64,000 nt of DNA from Anthonomus grandis grandis. Lineage: Eukaryota; Arthropoda; Insecta; Coleoptera; Curculionidae. The notes below the pieces were generated by a model. It worked only from the letters and a program-made list of their open reading frames with translations. It had not been told where the DNA came from and did no database searches. A program made the position numbers and the translations under genes. The DNA is taken from NCBI RefSeq assembly GCF_022605725.1, contig NC_065548.1, positions 39,611,131 to 39,675,130 on the forward strand, read 5' to 3'. Of this stretch, positions 45,331-58,200 are shown piece after piece; position 1 is the stretch's first letter; each line of letters begins with the position of its first letter.

Positions 45331-45959
45331 CAGGGTGATAATTTCGAAACCCAAAAATATATATAGAAAAATTATTATATTAAGTTTGGTTGTGTGGCCT
45401 TTTAGATTGCTGGACATACCGCATCTTTATTTCTTTCTCTAGGGCCACCTAAAACTATTATCTTTATGACTCAGCAGAGCAACTGACAGGAAGAAGAGTC
45501 GAAGAATACCAAACTTTTTCCAGAGGAACATTTGCAAATTGTTTTGAAAATATTTGCTCTATTGTCATGAAAATACTGAAAATCATTTAAACATTTATTA
45601 TAATAATATTGACAAACACAAATCTAATTTAATTAGGAAATGTTTTATGTAATTAACAAATTACTGAAATAGAAATGTACTACTACAGAAAGAATCTTTG
45701 AAAAGTAGCCATTGTAATATATTTTTAATAAAAATTTTTTTTAGGATTTTTCAAAAGATGTGTCACAAGTAGTTTTATTGCTAATTAATCTTAAAAAGTT
45801 GAGGTAGCTGAGCAAAAAAAGATAAATTAGCGTTATTAATAAATTAAGTTTTATATTATATTATATGGTTCCTCTTTCCCTTTTTTAGAGACTGCCGGGG
45901 ACTTTTTTCTGCTTCCTCAGATAAAGTCATTGCACATTTTCAAATTATCACCCAACATG
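45331..45959 (+). mobile_element. IS630/mariner-type deletion derivative
   Basis: The ends are CAGGGTGATAATTTCGAAA (from 45331) and the reverse complement of a closely similar sequence (GGGTGATAATTTGAAA read inward; outer limit 45959), each bordered by TA, the target of this superfamily. Inside, at about 45390-45450, a decayed coding piece reads LLDIPHLYFF then GHLK, the end of the catalytic core (family form RSPDITPLDFFLWGHLK). The rest of the transposase is missing, so this is a 629-bp non-autonomous copy. Confidence 0.65.
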
Positions 45960-46659
45960 TATTAACACAGTAGTCCTTATTTAAAATAATCCCCTTTTTG
46001 TACAATTTATCACATTTACTATATATGCCAGACTAATGTTATTTTAAAACAGGAATAATGTTTTTATTCTCCGCTACCTTTAAGTGGGCTCTTTAGAGCT
46101 CTGACATTCAAAAATACAGCAAAATTATCCAGTAATTAAAACGTTTGGTTATTCTCATCGTTTAATCAAAGAGGTTTGTCCAAATACCCATTACGATAAA
46201 ATGACCGCTGTGGATTTTACCACTTCCTCCTATTTGTCTTTCATTACTCTCGAATAATCGACTGTATTTTAGGGGGATTTGTTTAATTTTATCACGTTCT
46301 CTATTCGCAGTGTGGGAAATGGTGAGTATATATATCGGCTTGTGTAGTAACAATTGCAGTTACGTTAAGGGAAATATAGAAATATAAATATCATTTACAT
46401 CGAAAACTCCTCAGTAGCCATAAATACCACAGTGTGTTGTTAATAGCGTTAAATTTTTTAGCTAAAGTTATATAAAGAAACGACTACTTAGTTTTGTATG
46501 TAATTAAAACTCATTATCTTCTAATTTAATTATTTGTAAGACTTACATTGCGTCTGCGAGATACACGCTGGAGTTTAAAAGTCTCATTAAATTTTTCTAC
46601 TATTCTGTCAAACTAGCATTTTTTAAATTCTATTAGTACATAAGTCTTTTATCAAATAC

Positions 46660-47100
46660 CACAAAATCAATACAACATGGGTTTATCCTGAAGCAATCCG
46701 CAAAAACAAATGTATTATCAGAATCCATTGCTGAATCCATAACGTCCGTAGCTAGACGTCATTTACACAGACTTTTCAAAGGCGTTCACAGACTTGACCA
46801 CTCTATTCTCAGTACAAAGCTTTCTACTTTTGTCAGTATTTCAAACTGGAAACTATATGTGTCTATATTTGGAACCATGTCTGTCAAATATATAGCAATG
46901 TTGGGCATTCCTCTTTTTTGATATTGTTATAAATGACGCCGATCTAGATCTACCCGTAGATTATTTAGCCTTTGCTGGCTTTAAAGTTTACTGTGTGATT
47001 AAAACCCTACAATACTGTAAAATCCTCCAGAGGAACCTCGATAGATTGGTTGTTTAATATGAGAGAAATATGCTTCATCCAAATTCCAGCAGCTATAATA
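46660..47100 (+). pseudogene. LINE reverse transcriptase fragment, interrupted by an LTR element
   Basis: Degenerate palm and fingers of a LINE reverse transcriptase are visible in several frames: HGFILKQSAKTN (about 46678), then FKGVHRLDHSILSTKLSTF (about 46775; family form FSKAFDRVDH). The degenerate catalytic area AFAGFKVYCVIKTLQ (about 46970; form FADDLKLF) comes next, followed by ILQRNLDRLV. The piece stops where the LTR of the next element starts (47107). No clear continuation was found beyond that element. Confidence 0.65.
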
Positions 47101-47106
47101 TTTTTA

Positions 47107-47561
47107 TGAAAATGTAAATACGTTAATTATTCTCCTTGTTTTTGTACTATTTTATTTGTATTCTGTAGTTAAAGTTAATTCGTAGGATTTATTTAGGGTT
47201 TTATTTACGTTTGTTTAATATATTCATCATAGTGTCTAGTTTTTAAATAGTTCATCTTGTTTGAGTGCTCCCTTTTCGCACCAATTTAGGTTATTTACAT
47301 TATATTATTGTAAATCAGTACTATAAGTATTATTCTAAAATCATTGGTCTCTTTCGGTAAAAATAATAAAAAAAATTCTTAACTTTATTTTTATCCTAAA
47401 TTTAATTTTATTTTATTAAAAATTTCGAAACTGCTCCATTGGGATTTGAAAAGGATACGCTTCATGACATTTTATTCTGTTTTTAATTGTTCTCATTCAA
47501 TTTTTACCATGGATGTGTTTTTGGCATTGCCAATAAAAGTATGCTCCCAAATTTCGTTACA
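47107..47561 (+). repeat. 5' LTR of the old gypsy element
   Basis: About 455 bp, TG...CA borders, AT-rich. Its first 180 bp match 51706-51885 with scattered differences. Confidence 0.7.
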
Positions 47562-48080
47562 ATTGGTGTCAGAGGTAAAGGATATTAGGAAGTCCAATTA
47601 AGTGGATGCCTTTAACAAGAAGTCAGGCCAAGATGGAGACTGAGAAATTGATAGAGCTGCTATTAAAGAAGTTTGACGAGCAAAAAGTAGAATAAGAGGC
47701 ACGTCATCGTAAACAGAGGGAAGAACAAGACGAACGAGACCATACACAGAGAAAAGAACAAGAAAAACTAAACAAGAAACAGGAAGATTTACTAAAGACA
47801 ATTAAATCGAACCTAAATAAGGAAAATGAAGACCTGATTAGGACCATAAAAGATAACCTTAAGAAAGAAAATAGAGCGCTGATTCGGACCATGAAAGATG
47901 ACTTGCTGAATTTAAAAGATAATCTTAAAAAGGAACAGGACGAACGAGACAGAAAACAAAAGGAACAAGTTTTAAAACTTAGAGAAGATCTGGAGATAAA
48001 TCAAAAACAATATACAACTAACTTCGAAGCAACAGTGGAAGAAGAATTGGAGTAAGTACAAAAAAAGATCCAAAAACTAG

Positions 48081-48720
48081 ATGAAGTTCTCGTCATCCCA
48101 ATCCTGGAATGCAAACAATGATAAAAGTGACGCCATCAAAGAGTTCGATGACAAAGAAGCATGGAGTACCTTCTTGAATCAATTTGAGACCGCTGCTAGA
48201 GGAAATCGCTGGGATGGAAAAGAAAAGGCAATTAATCTTAAGCTATGCCTTATAGGAGAAGCTACAGAAATATTAAGAATGATGCTATCATAAGGATCAG
48301 CTCAATTTCGACATACTGGTGCATACCAGAGTGCATATCTTAGAGGTGAGATACGATGAAGCCTATTTACAACAAATGTACCAGGCTTAATTGAAATCTA
48401 GGAGACAACAACCCGAGAAAGGACTCCAACAGTTTGAGTCCGATGTTGCTCGATTAGTAAATCTGGTTTATCCTTCAGCCCCAACAGAGTTTCGAGAACA
48501 AATTTCTATAAATTGTTTTATTGACAGGAGTCGAGATCCAAATAATAACCATGCTTTGAAGATGGCTCATCATAAAAGTATTTCGGAAGCTTTGGCTCAT
48601 GGACTAGAGTATGAGGCAGCTTTTAAGATTGAGTAATTTTTAGCTAGAAAACCTAAAAGACCATTCCAATGTTGGAACTGTAATGAAAAGGGACACCTTA
48701 AACGTCAAGGTCCCAAGCCT
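48081..48720 (+). pseudogene. Gag remnant of the old gypsy element
   Basis: A charged, coiled-coil-like stretch upstream (47620-48060, many Glu/Lys repeats) leads to capsid-type sequence: EAWSTFLNQFETAARGNRW and GKEKAINLKLCLIGEATEIL. After a stop comes GLQQFESDVARLVNLVYP. A zinc knuckle of CCHC type starts at about 48668 (CWNCNEKGHLKRQ) but lacks the final Cys. Stops at several positions rule out function. Confidence 0.75.
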
Positions 48721-48849
48721 TTAAGAGACCCAAGAAACCAGGAAAACTTCAGCTAGTCAGCTTTATGGGGCGCAAGCTGGCTGTGTGCTTCTTGTGTGCG
48801 ACGTATAAAACTAAACTGGCTGCCACGTCTTGGAAATAGCTTGGTAATA

Positions 48850-51500
48850 CCAGGAAAAATATGCGGCCGTGAATGTGAGAAGGTAGTGGATACAGGATTA
48901 AGTCATACTATCGTGAAGCTGAACATCGTAGCGTATATAGTAACATTAGCGTATGCCTTGAAGTAGTGACAGTCATGAAAAATGCTGATAGAAGTCGATA
49001 TTCAAGCAGACCGTTTCATGTATATTTACAAAACCTGTTTAAAAAATCTTTTGGACCAATGTAGTAAATTGCGACGTTTTCTCAAAGAAAATCGAGATGT
49101 GTTTTCCTGGTACGATAGTGACTTGGAAATTACTAATTCGATGCAGCATCGAATTGACTTTGGAGACAATGCTCCTATAAAAGAAGCACCTCAAAGGATT
49201 CCGATAGCCAAACAAGGTGAAGTTTCTTCAATGCTTTAAGAAATGAGGATACAAGGAGTGATAAAACATTCCCAGAGAGAGATTTTATGTAGACTATCGG
49301 CAACTGAATGACATTGCCAAGAAAGACAGTTATACCCTACCAAGAATTAACGACACCTTGGATACGCTATCAGGTTCGTAATGGTTCTTAATGCTCGATC
49401 TAAAGAGTGGCTACTGGCAGGCAAAGATGCACCCAGAAGATAAGGAAAAGACCTCATTATTGACTTAAACAGGACTTTGGCAGTTTACAGTCATGCCCTT
49501 TAAACTCTGCAATGCTCCAACCACCTTTGAGAGACTTATGGAAACTGCGTTACCTGGAATGACTTAAGAATCATGTTTAGTTTATCTGGATGACGTCTGG
49601 GAAAAACATTTAAAAAATATTTAAAAGGTATTTATTAAGCTCCGAGAGACCAACCTGAAGCTAAGTCCTATAAAATGTTACTTATTTCAAAAAAAACTTC
49701 GATACCTTGAAAATGTAATCTACCATGTTATATCAGAAAAAGGTGTCAAGACTGATTCAGATAAAGTAAAAGCATTTGAAAATTGGCCACGACCCACTGA
49801 CAAACACCAGTTAAGTAGCTTTCTGGATCTTTGTACCTATTACAGAAGATTTGTAAAAAATTTCACTAATCCTGCAAAGCCTCTACATCAACTCACGGAG
49901 GACAAAATGGTATTTAGTTGATCAGCAGACTGTGACGAAGCATTTCTACGGCTAAAAAGAGTACTGTGCACATTTCCAATTTTAACGTATCCGATTCTTG
50001 GAAAAACTTTTATTTTGGATACCGATGCAAGTAATGTTGAAATTGGAGCCGTCTTATCACAAAATTGTAAAGATGGCGAGCAAGTGATAGCTTATTTTAG
50101 TAAAACGCTATTAAACCAGAAAGAAACTATTGTGTCATCAGACGAGAGCTATTGGCAGCAGTAAAAGCTATTGAACATTTCCATAAATATTTGTATCATC
50201 AACGATTTATTCTTAGGATTGACCATGCCTTTATGAAATGGCTGTTGCAGTTTAAAAACCCCGAAAGACAAATAGCAGGTGGCTTTAACGATTACAAGAG
50301 TACATTACAATAGAACATAGAAAAGGCAAATATCACCAGAACGCAGATGCTTTATCGAGAAGACCCTGTATTGAAACATGTCAACATTGTGTTAAAAAGA
50401 AATCAAAGCAGCATCCAGAGATATTTACTTGTAATCGTACTTAGCAGTTCCGAAGAGTGGGATGTAGCTAGTTTAATCCAGAATCAGTGTCATGACCCAG
50501 TATTTGATGTTATTTACAAACTGAAATCTCGAGAAATTTCAAAACCAAAATGGAAAGATATTTCTGACAAATCTCCAGACTTAAGGCATATGTATTGGTC
50601 TTAATGGAATTCGTTGGTTATACAAGATGGATTGTTAAAAAGAGTTTGAGAGAGCGTAGATCGAAAAGAAAGGACATATCTGATAGTTCTTCCTCGAAAA
50701 CGGATTTCAGAAGTTTTTGAAGCTATTCATGGCGGTGTTGGCATTTTGGAGTTAAGACCTTGGCAAAAGTGAGAGAACGGTTTTACTAGCTGAACAGTCA
50801 TGAAGATGTTGAACCCTGGTGCCGACAGTGTGTTTGGCAATGTTCATCAAGCAAGGACCCAAGAACACGAACAAGAGGAAATATGATGCTGTATCTTGTT
50901 GGTGCCCCCTTTGAACGAATTGCCATAGACGTAGCTTTCCTACTAGTAGCTCCAGAAACCGATATGCTTCTATTGCTATGGATTACTTTAGTAAGTGGCC
51001 CGAGGTTTATCCAATTTCAAACCAAGAAGCAACGCAGTAGCTGAAGTGCAGATCTGGATTTGCCGATTTGGTGTCCCTAGAGAGATTCAGACCAAGGAAG
51101 GAACTTTGAGTCACAAATATTTTAAAAAGTATGCCAGTTGCTAGGTATCAATAAGACTAGTAAGTGATAGATTTAACCGCACATTTGAAACCTATTTGAG
51201 AAAGGTGGTAAACTCTAAGCAAGCCGACTGAAAAGGTATTCCTACTGGCATATCCATTCCTACTACTATTCCTATTGGCATATCGTTCTTCTCTCCACAA
51301 GTCAACTGGAAAAAGCTCGGCAAACGTTGTTTTCGGTGATAAACTTCGTTTACCTTTGGACATTACTACTGGGAGACCCCATAAGTCCGAAACCCTTGCG
51401 GAGTACGTTGACCATTTACAAGATTATTTGCAAATTATTCACGAACAAGTACGGGATACTCTTCGACTAGAAAGTGACAGAATGAAATCACGTTAAGACA
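48850..51500 (+). pseudogene. Pol remnant of the old gypsy element
   Basis: Traces follow in standard order and various frames: a protease-like VVDTGLSHTIV (about 48885), then HRIDFGDNAPIKEAPQRIP (about 49150) leading into RT with VDYRQLNDIAKKDSYTLPR, LMLDLKSGYWQAKMHPEDKE, MPFKLCNAPTTFERLME and the catalytic area VYLDDV (about 49580). Next are TYYRRFVKNF, the RNase H start LDTDASNVEIGAVLSQN (about 50015), NADALSRRP, integrase pieces (EAIHGGVG, MDYFSKWPEVYPISNQEA) and the C-terminal region LHKSTGKSSANVVFGDKLRL. At least a dozen stops or shifts are present. Confidence 0.8.
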
Positions 51501-51705
51501 TAAAGGCAAATTTTACCGATTTTAACCCTGAGGATAAGGTCTGGTTATAGCATCTCCAGAAGACGAAGCTCCAGAAGGATTGGGAAGGTTCATTCGATGT
51601 ATTTACTAGAATCAATGACGTGGTGTACCGTATCCAGCGACATCCAACAATGAAGATGAAAATTGTAAACATTGTCCGATCAAACTTAAGAGGGGAGCAG
51701 TATTA

Positions 51706-51885
51706 TGAAAATGTAAATACGTTAATTATTCTCCTAGTTTTTGTATTATTTTATTGTTATTCTGAAGTTAAAATTGATTCGTAGGGTTTATGTTCATCAT
51801 AGTATCTAGTTTTTAAGAAGTCCATCTTCTTTGAGGGCCCCAAATTTGGGTTGCTTAGGTCATATTATTGTAAATCGTTGTATTT
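51706..51885 (+). repeat. 3' LTR (partial) of the old gypsy element
   Basis: Begins TGAAAATGTAAATACG as the 5' LTR does, and can be followed to about 51885, after which the sequences part. It is either truncated or strongly diverged. Confidence 0.7.
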
Positions 51886-52260
51886 TAAATCTTTTAAAAT
51901 TTGAATGCTTGCTTGTTTTGACTGTCAGGGAACACTTATTTTAGTTGTAAATAACGTCAATAACTAAAATAAGGAAGCGCCACCTGCTTTATCCCTGAAG
52001 GAAAATAAGACACCGATTTACTTACCCAAAACAGAAAATATCTAACTAAAGACAACGTCTAACGTCTAAAACTTGAAATGAAATCTCTCAAAAAAACTAC
52101 TAGGCATTAGGGAAAACACAAAAACACTTATATTATCTGCAACCTCTGTTGTATGCCTTAATTACAATAAATTCTTTGTCATCTTATAATTATGCTCAAT
52201 TCGCCTTTAAGTTACTCTCTTACTCCTATCAAAAATATCTAATTACAAGCACAAGTATAA
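51886..52260. other. Spacer with a 12-bp hairpin
   Basis: Arms CTTATTTTAGTT (51935-51946) and AACTAAAATAAG (51962-51973) with a 15-base loop. Short outer matches TCAGGGA (about 51925) and TCCCTGA (about 51992) suggest a tiny inverted-repeat element. No coding motif. Confidence 0.5.
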
Positions 52261-53427
52261 ATGAACCTCCACCCTAAATAAATCTCTGACCGTTCTTTAC
52301 GACCGGCAACCAAGAAAACAATCGAAAGGCACTTTCAATAACTTATAAACACGAACTTAATAAATATACCTGGACTGCTAACGCATATGGCCAAGATACC
52401 CGAAAATGACTACTGATTGGAGGCCGCCATTTTTATAGTAGTTGTGTCCTTTTGATGTTGGTCACTCTGATCATTTTTAGTGTTGCCAACAAAAAATATA
52501 TTGAATACCGGTAATGAACTTGATGATGCTGACGTTTGACGTTGATAGTGGATTACCTAGTTTTTGGCGATTTGTAAACGACGCTTAGGTATATCGTCTG
52601 GAACAGGCGATGTATCTTCCTCCTTATTTAATACGTGGATAATATATTATCATCTTTATTTAAAGGTATTTGGTTTACTGTTTCTCAAAACCGAATTATT
52701 GTGAATTGTCTGTCTGTGTTGTTTATGATAAAATAATATATTTTTACTATGTAAACCCTTGCTAATTACAAACCCTCATAAAATCATCTATATTTTGATT
52801 TTTATAGATGGTTGTACCTATTAATATGGATACACGCTGTTCATGAAAGGAAAGTAAAACTCGTAATAGTAAAAATAGAAAGAAAATAAAAGTGTTTTTA
52901 ACTAAATTTCTTAAGTAAATACAAGCAAAAATTTAAATGAAGATCATCATTTTCATGGTATTAGGATTTATAAGATTTAACTTTATATTTATAAGATTCA
53001 AAATTATCAGAATAATAAAACAAATATTTTAAAGTGCATGCATCTATTATTCCAAGTTGATTGAAACTTTTTCTCATTTTAGGTGAGGATTACTTTCTGT
53101 CACAAATTTTAACGCAATTCTTAGGTACAAGAAAAATCACAGATCTACCGCAACTATTTTAAATTCTTAACTATGTGTAACTTTCTATTTTGTATTTTTG
53201 TAAACATAACCTCTCAAAAACTTTAATTGTTTTGTTTTCCTACAATTGGCACAACTAAAATTTGTCAGAGTGACCAATATCCAAACGACACAATCAGGCA
53301 AAATGGCGGCCCCCTAGTAGTGGTCATTTACTTTTCATTGAATTGGCAGTCGAGGTATATTTATTAAGTTCATGCTTATAAAAGATAAAGAAAGATGGAA
53401 AGATATTTTTGGTGTGAGGTTATAATG
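52261..53427. repeat. Long diverged inverted repeat around ~750 bp
   Basis: The left arm (about 52261-52497) and right arm (about 53245-53427) are inverted, with clear similarity by eye and small indels. Shared landmarks read outward to inward are GAACTTAATAAATATACCT, GGCCGCCATTTT and TTGGTCACTCTGA-like segments. The 750 bp between them have no recognisable open frame. It could be an old foldback or MITE-type element or a segmental inversion duplicate. Both arms carry ATGGCGGC, the form bound by Pho/YY1-type factors. Confidence 0.6.
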
Positions 53428-55119
53428 TTAGTTTATTCAGTCTCATACTTTATTTGTTTAAATAATTATAAAAATGGGATATTTCGTAATTATAAAGCCG
53501 GTTCACTTACGAATTAATAATCATAATCAACATTTAGTGCAAGATTACCTTTAAAATAGACCTATTTTACCAAGTTTACAGACAGTCAAGTAAGACTAAT
53601 TATTTATTTTATATTGGCGAATCACAATTTTTAGTGCTTTTTATTTTAGATCAAGGCCTAAACGATAATGACTTTAAAGGATATTTAGGCTACATACTAA
53701 CGCCTAACTTGCTTTTATCAAGAGGTGAGTTATACTTAAGAGATTTAAGTGCTATCAGTTATCTGTTATAAAATTTGTAAAGTGATCCCATCAAGGGGGT
53801 TCTAAAGCCCACTACTAACATCACAACATGTAGCAAACCTGACTTTATATAGATGAAGCTGCTGGTATTGTAAAACCTTAAGCAGGTCTCAGGAATGGGA
53901 AGAAGTTTGGCAGAGATTCAAAGAGTTTACGCTATAAATCTTAAAAGAGACTTCTCTCTTATGTGCTTGCTTGGATCGTCCAATGTAGCTCAAGACAAAG
54001 CTTTGGAGACGGAAAAAATCTTGCAAAAATTGAGGAGTTTGGACAAGACTTTTCTGGTACTTGCTCTTATATGCAGCACAACATCAAGGTATAGGTTTAC
54101 CTTAATTCCAAATACGAGTTAGAATACAAAAAAAAAGCTTGAAAAGAGACTCCAGTGAGTAGCGACTCCTCAGAAATAGCCAAATTATGAAGCTTTTATG
54201 TCTAACTTTTATTATTGAATAAACATATTTCCACCATAAAAGACATGCAAAGGTTTTGAAATTAATTAAACCAAAGAACAATAAATTAATAATATGAAAA
54301 TCATGGGACTTTTTCCAGACACTGACACAAAACTTAAATGCTGAATAAGTAATACCTTTTTAAATCTGCACTGAGGTGAGATGAGACTTAATAAAAACAG
54401 AGGATTAGGCTACCAAGATTAAGCTGAGTTTTGACTTAATTTTTGGAGTTCAAATGGGTAAAAAAAACCAAGAAGTAGACCTTCTCTAATGAAAGCTTCT
54501 GTTAAACTCCTCGAATGTTAAGATTTTTGCACCAGTCATCAAAATTGTGGGGGAATTTGATGGAAAATAGTGGGTTATGATTGGCGAGAACTTGCCTTTT
54601 GACAACTATGAAATCGAAACATTACAAAAAATAACAAAAGAATTAACTATTTTGACTTAAAATTAGGGATTGTTATTAATTGTTTATTAAAGTCACATAA
54701 AAATTATTAAGATACCTTTTAATTTTATTAAAATCGGTCTCAGATTCTTCGAGAAATTTAACGTTATAGTTTTTGGCTTAATTTTGAAATAAAATTAATT
54801 TAAACAATTTTAAAGCTTAAATATCAATTGAAAAGTACTTAATTAGCTTAGACAAATCTCTATTATTAGCAAGTTTAACATTTTAAATAAATTAAATAGA
54901 TTTTTCATAGTTTGAAGGTTAAGGTGCGAGGGAAATTTACACAACTAATTTGATTTCAGTAAGGCAACTTTGAATGAACCTGATAAAAAAATAAAATAAA
55001 CCGTAACAAAGTAGTAAAGCTTGTCATAGAGACAGGGGATTCTACATTGATCTGTTATAAATATTGTTTGGCTAATTTATGCAATAAATATTCAGGATCA
55101 TTTTCATTGTAGATCTAAT
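53428..55119. other. AT-rich intergenic sequence
   Basis: The only frame of note is 53895-54122 (75 codons from a real ATG, MGRSLAEIQRVYAINLKRDF), which has no motif I recognise. Nothing else is supported. Confidence 0.45.
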
Positions 55120-56920
55120 CAAAAAACTAGTATTCTAAATCATCCACTCTGGCATTATAATCACATATGTGTAAGTCCCATCTTTTGGAGAATGCACTTA
55201 AGATTACCATGTCCAGTTATCATTTGAAAATGTAATATGTAACAATTTCTATTAACTCCCGGAAAATGATTAGATATTTTAGAATTGAGTTCAGGAAAAG
55301 TAGCAGTATACTTATTTAAATATTGGCTTGCATAATTACGATAAGATCAGACATTTTTCTTTTGATAACTGAATATGTATCATAAAAATATAAACCAGTT
55401 ACTATGTTATTACAACTAACAGCATTTTTACCGATTTCATCTACTTGTTTATTACCAAAGATATCACCATGTCCTCTCGTCCAGACAAATCCAATTTAAA
55501 CGCCATCGTCTTAGAGAATGGTTAATATAATAATATGACAAATCTCAAAAACCAAGAGATTTTTATATATATTCTGCCGATTACTTATTGCCATAAGGGA
55601 TGATATAGAATGTGATAAAATTATTTACCTATTGTAGTGTCTGTGTTGTAATAAATACTCTAATACCTGGACTATTGCATATATTTTACCGGTAAATATC
55701 CTGGCATTATCATTAAAATTAAAGGTCTTTGAAATATTTTCAAAGGAAAGAAAATATAATAATATAATAATAAATATATATAATAAATATAAGCATATCC
55801 AACACCTTCTGGTGTCTTAGATCCATCAACAGATAGATAATATAATAGATAGATATACTATTTTTTGAGCTTGACGTAATATCGGCAACTATGTTATTAT
55901 TTATTTGCGGATATTAAACAATATTGTGGGTAAGTTTATTTAAACGGCTTTTGGTGGCACTACCATAAAATATTAAAGAAAAATCAATTAATCGGGTATA
56001 TGTCCTATAAAATATTAAGCCAGTTTTAGGGTCAGCGTTTGGTTGTAACCTCTAACAGATTAAGACTTTTTTCAGCATTGGTTATAATGGAACTGATTTG
56101 CTCTTCCCAAGTTAATTTTTGACCAAGCATGACCCCTCGATCACGAGAGCAACGTCTCCATGAAATATCATTTCACCTAATTTTATCATATTTCGATAAG
56201 GGATGTTATGTCTGGTAAATACAGTAATCTTAGATTTAGATGCTGAAATATATAAGTTCGTTATTAAAAATGTATTCTTTGAGAATATTAGTATTTTAAT
56301 CCAAGATTTGTAGACAATTGCCAAGTTTTATATTTGTTGCATAAATACAAATATCATCTACGTATTGCAAGATTTTAATGTCTTGGATGACAATATGTTA
56401 ATCCACGGGATACATATTAAAAAGTAACTGACTTAGAACCGACTTCGCTTGTTATTCTAGGTCCATTTAGTTTATCTAGTGTCCTTAGCGAAATCTTTCT
56501 GTTAATAAAAATATTAACTGTATTGGAAACAACATCTCTAGGTATACGAAAAGCAGCGATTTTATCAACTAGCTAACTTTTAAATTGATTTAGAGTTTAA
56601 CAATATCATATGCAGTAGATATGTCAAGAATCAGCGCTTAAAAATAGTGTTTTTTCGTGTAGTATTGTTTCGTTTGATCAGTATATATTCTATTGCTATT
56701 CTAATCTGGTTTTAATAACACGTTCCAAAGTTTTAAGAAGACAAGACATTAATGATATCGGCCTAAATTCATTTATTCATATATGGTTTGTTGATAGGTA
56801 CCACTACGACATTCTTAAGTATTTCGCAATCCTCTTCCTCTAAAATTGATTTATTAAATGTATTACATAATCTATTTTTTGCATTTTTGGGTAAGTATTC
56901 AATCATGGAATACCGAAAGA
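55120..56920 (-). pseudogene. LINE remnant with RT, RNase H and C-terminal His/Cys region (R1/LOA/I-like)
   Basis: Read on the minus strand from about 56900: CEILKNVVVVPINKP (fingers), FRPISLMSCLLKTLERVIKT (about 56760), then a decayed palm. The thumb is IKLGEMIFHGDV (in the frame 56112-56324, with SKSKITVFTRHNIP before it). An RNase H-like FVWTRGHGDIFGNKQVDE lies at about 55490-55430, and ITGHGNLKCILQKMGL at about 55215, a block seen at the C-terminus of LINEs with RNase H. The catalytic box is not readable. The order and the RNase H point to the R1/LOA/I group rather than CR1. Many stops. Confidence 0.65.
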
Positions 56921-57684
56921 TACTTGTTTTATATATGGTGTATATTAATATATTTTTTTCGATATGAAAATATGTACTATTTGTGCTACGATACTTTATT
57001 TCTCGTTATATTTATGTTTTGAAATTTAGGCTAAGATTTAGCAAGCGCTTGTTCGATCGGGGTGGTTGATGGGGAGAAATCAACATTTTCTTGCTTGGTA
57101 ATGGATAATATTTCAAATTAATCACAAATCTATGTTGATTACTACTGCAATTTTTAAAATTTAGATCGTTACAGACAGGTTTGGATGAGCTACCTACCTA
57201 TCTGATCTTAAACTTGGTGTACATCAACTCAATGTGCCAGTTCTTTCAAATTAATTGGTGAATATAATTTTTTTAGAAAGGATAGACTAAAGATAGAAAT
57301 AGGGTTGGTAGATTTAGGAGAGTGAGTATTTATATTAACTCAAATATTTAATGCCAGTCAGTGATTTTTGATATTCATAATTCTTGCAAATTTATCGGTC
57401 AATTTTAAATTCTAAACCTATTATCGCTAGTGTGTGTACGTGAATTGTGTGCTCCGAGTTTAACAAGCTGTCTCTTAGGACTGAGTGGACTGTATGTGTT
57501 GTATGTGTAAGTAAAATAAGCTGCTGTTAATACTTGCGGGTAAGCAGTTGCTTGACTACTCTTCCTGTAGATGTATAAACTGTTATTTTAATTAAACCCA
57601 GTTATAAAATTGACTGTAAACACAGTTCTACAGTAGCGAATTTGTTTACTTGTATTGGGACTATAGTCCCAATAGTTGTGCAAA
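56921..57684. other. AT-rich spacer, probably including LINE 5' untranslated sequence
   Basis: No coding motif. The last 250 bases, less AT-rich, may be the 5' leader of the LINE that starts at 57685. Confidence 0.4.
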
Positions 57685-58200
57685 ATGGAAGATCTAACAA
57701 ATAAGCAGCTATTAGCTTTACTAACTCAAAATATGCAGTCTATGAAAGCTGAAATAATACAGGACCTTGGCGCCAAACTAAATAAAAATATGCAAGCTGT
57801 TAAAACACTCAAGAAGGAGAATAAAACACTCAGAGATAGAGTTCAGCAATTAAAATATCTGACTCGTTCCAAAAACCTAGTTCTGTTTGGCATTAAGGAA
57901 ACTATTCATGAAGATCTTATTGCCATATTATCGAATTTGCACAGACTATGCTGCATATTAATATTATATCCCAAGATATTGATATTGCCTTTCGGATTGA
58001 AAGATCTGAAAAAAAATTAATAATAATAGAGTCAGGCCAACACTAATTAAGTTTGTAACGAGCTTTGCCGCCCGTTCCATATTAAAAGCGGTCTATAAAC
58101 TAAAAAACACTGAGTATGCTATCACAACACAAAGGTACAAAACACATACCTAAAGAGCTGCTTGATCAGAAAACAAGCTCCTTTTTTATAAGAAGTCCGC
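57685..58200 (+). pseudogene. LINE ORF1 remnant (coiled coil)
   Basis: From ATG 57685 the frame reads MEDLTNKQLLALLTQNMQSM and continues with a predicted coiled coil (LKKENKTLRDRVQQLKYL, about residues 43-60) and RSKNLVLFGIKE. After shifts come IDIAFRIERSEKK, RPTLIKFVTSFAARS and LKNTEYAITTQRYKTH. The layout is that of LINE ORF1 proteins that coat element RNA (coiled coil then an RNA-binding fold). It precedes an endonuclease region in the same orientation, so it probably belongs to the same element. Broken in at least two places. Confidence 0.65.

Larger units (their letters stand above)
42752..46659. other. Mostly empty AT-rich stretch
   Basis: Apart from the THAP-like start, a hairpin and an IS630 derivative (listed separately), I see no coding motif. 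The frames at 42738-42932, 44208-44414, 44448-44648 and minus 46162-46353 have no recognisable domain. A GC-richer patch lies at about 42940-43140 and another at about 44380-44640. Confidence 0.45.
47107..51885 (+). mobile_element. Ty3/gypsy LTR retrotransposon, old and degraded
   Basis: A 5' LTR begins TGAAAATGTAAATACG at 47107 and ends in TTACA at about 47561, followed by a primer-site-like ATTGGTGTCAGAGG. A 3' LTR begins with the same sequence at 51706 after a purine tract (AAGAGGGGAGCA). The 3' LTR keeps only about 180 of 455 bp before similarity fades. The copies show substitutions and a deletion, unlike the element at 35829, so this insertion is clearly older. Gag, protease, RT, RNase H and integrase traces occur in order, with many stops. 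Confidence 0.85.

Noticed and set aside
53895..54122. 75-codon frame with a real ATG
   Set aside because: No recognisable domain or neighbour; kept only as a note in the surrounding stretch.
55740..55860. AT-rich repeats with GATA units
   Set aside because: Short, irregular simple sequence; not a satellite or array.
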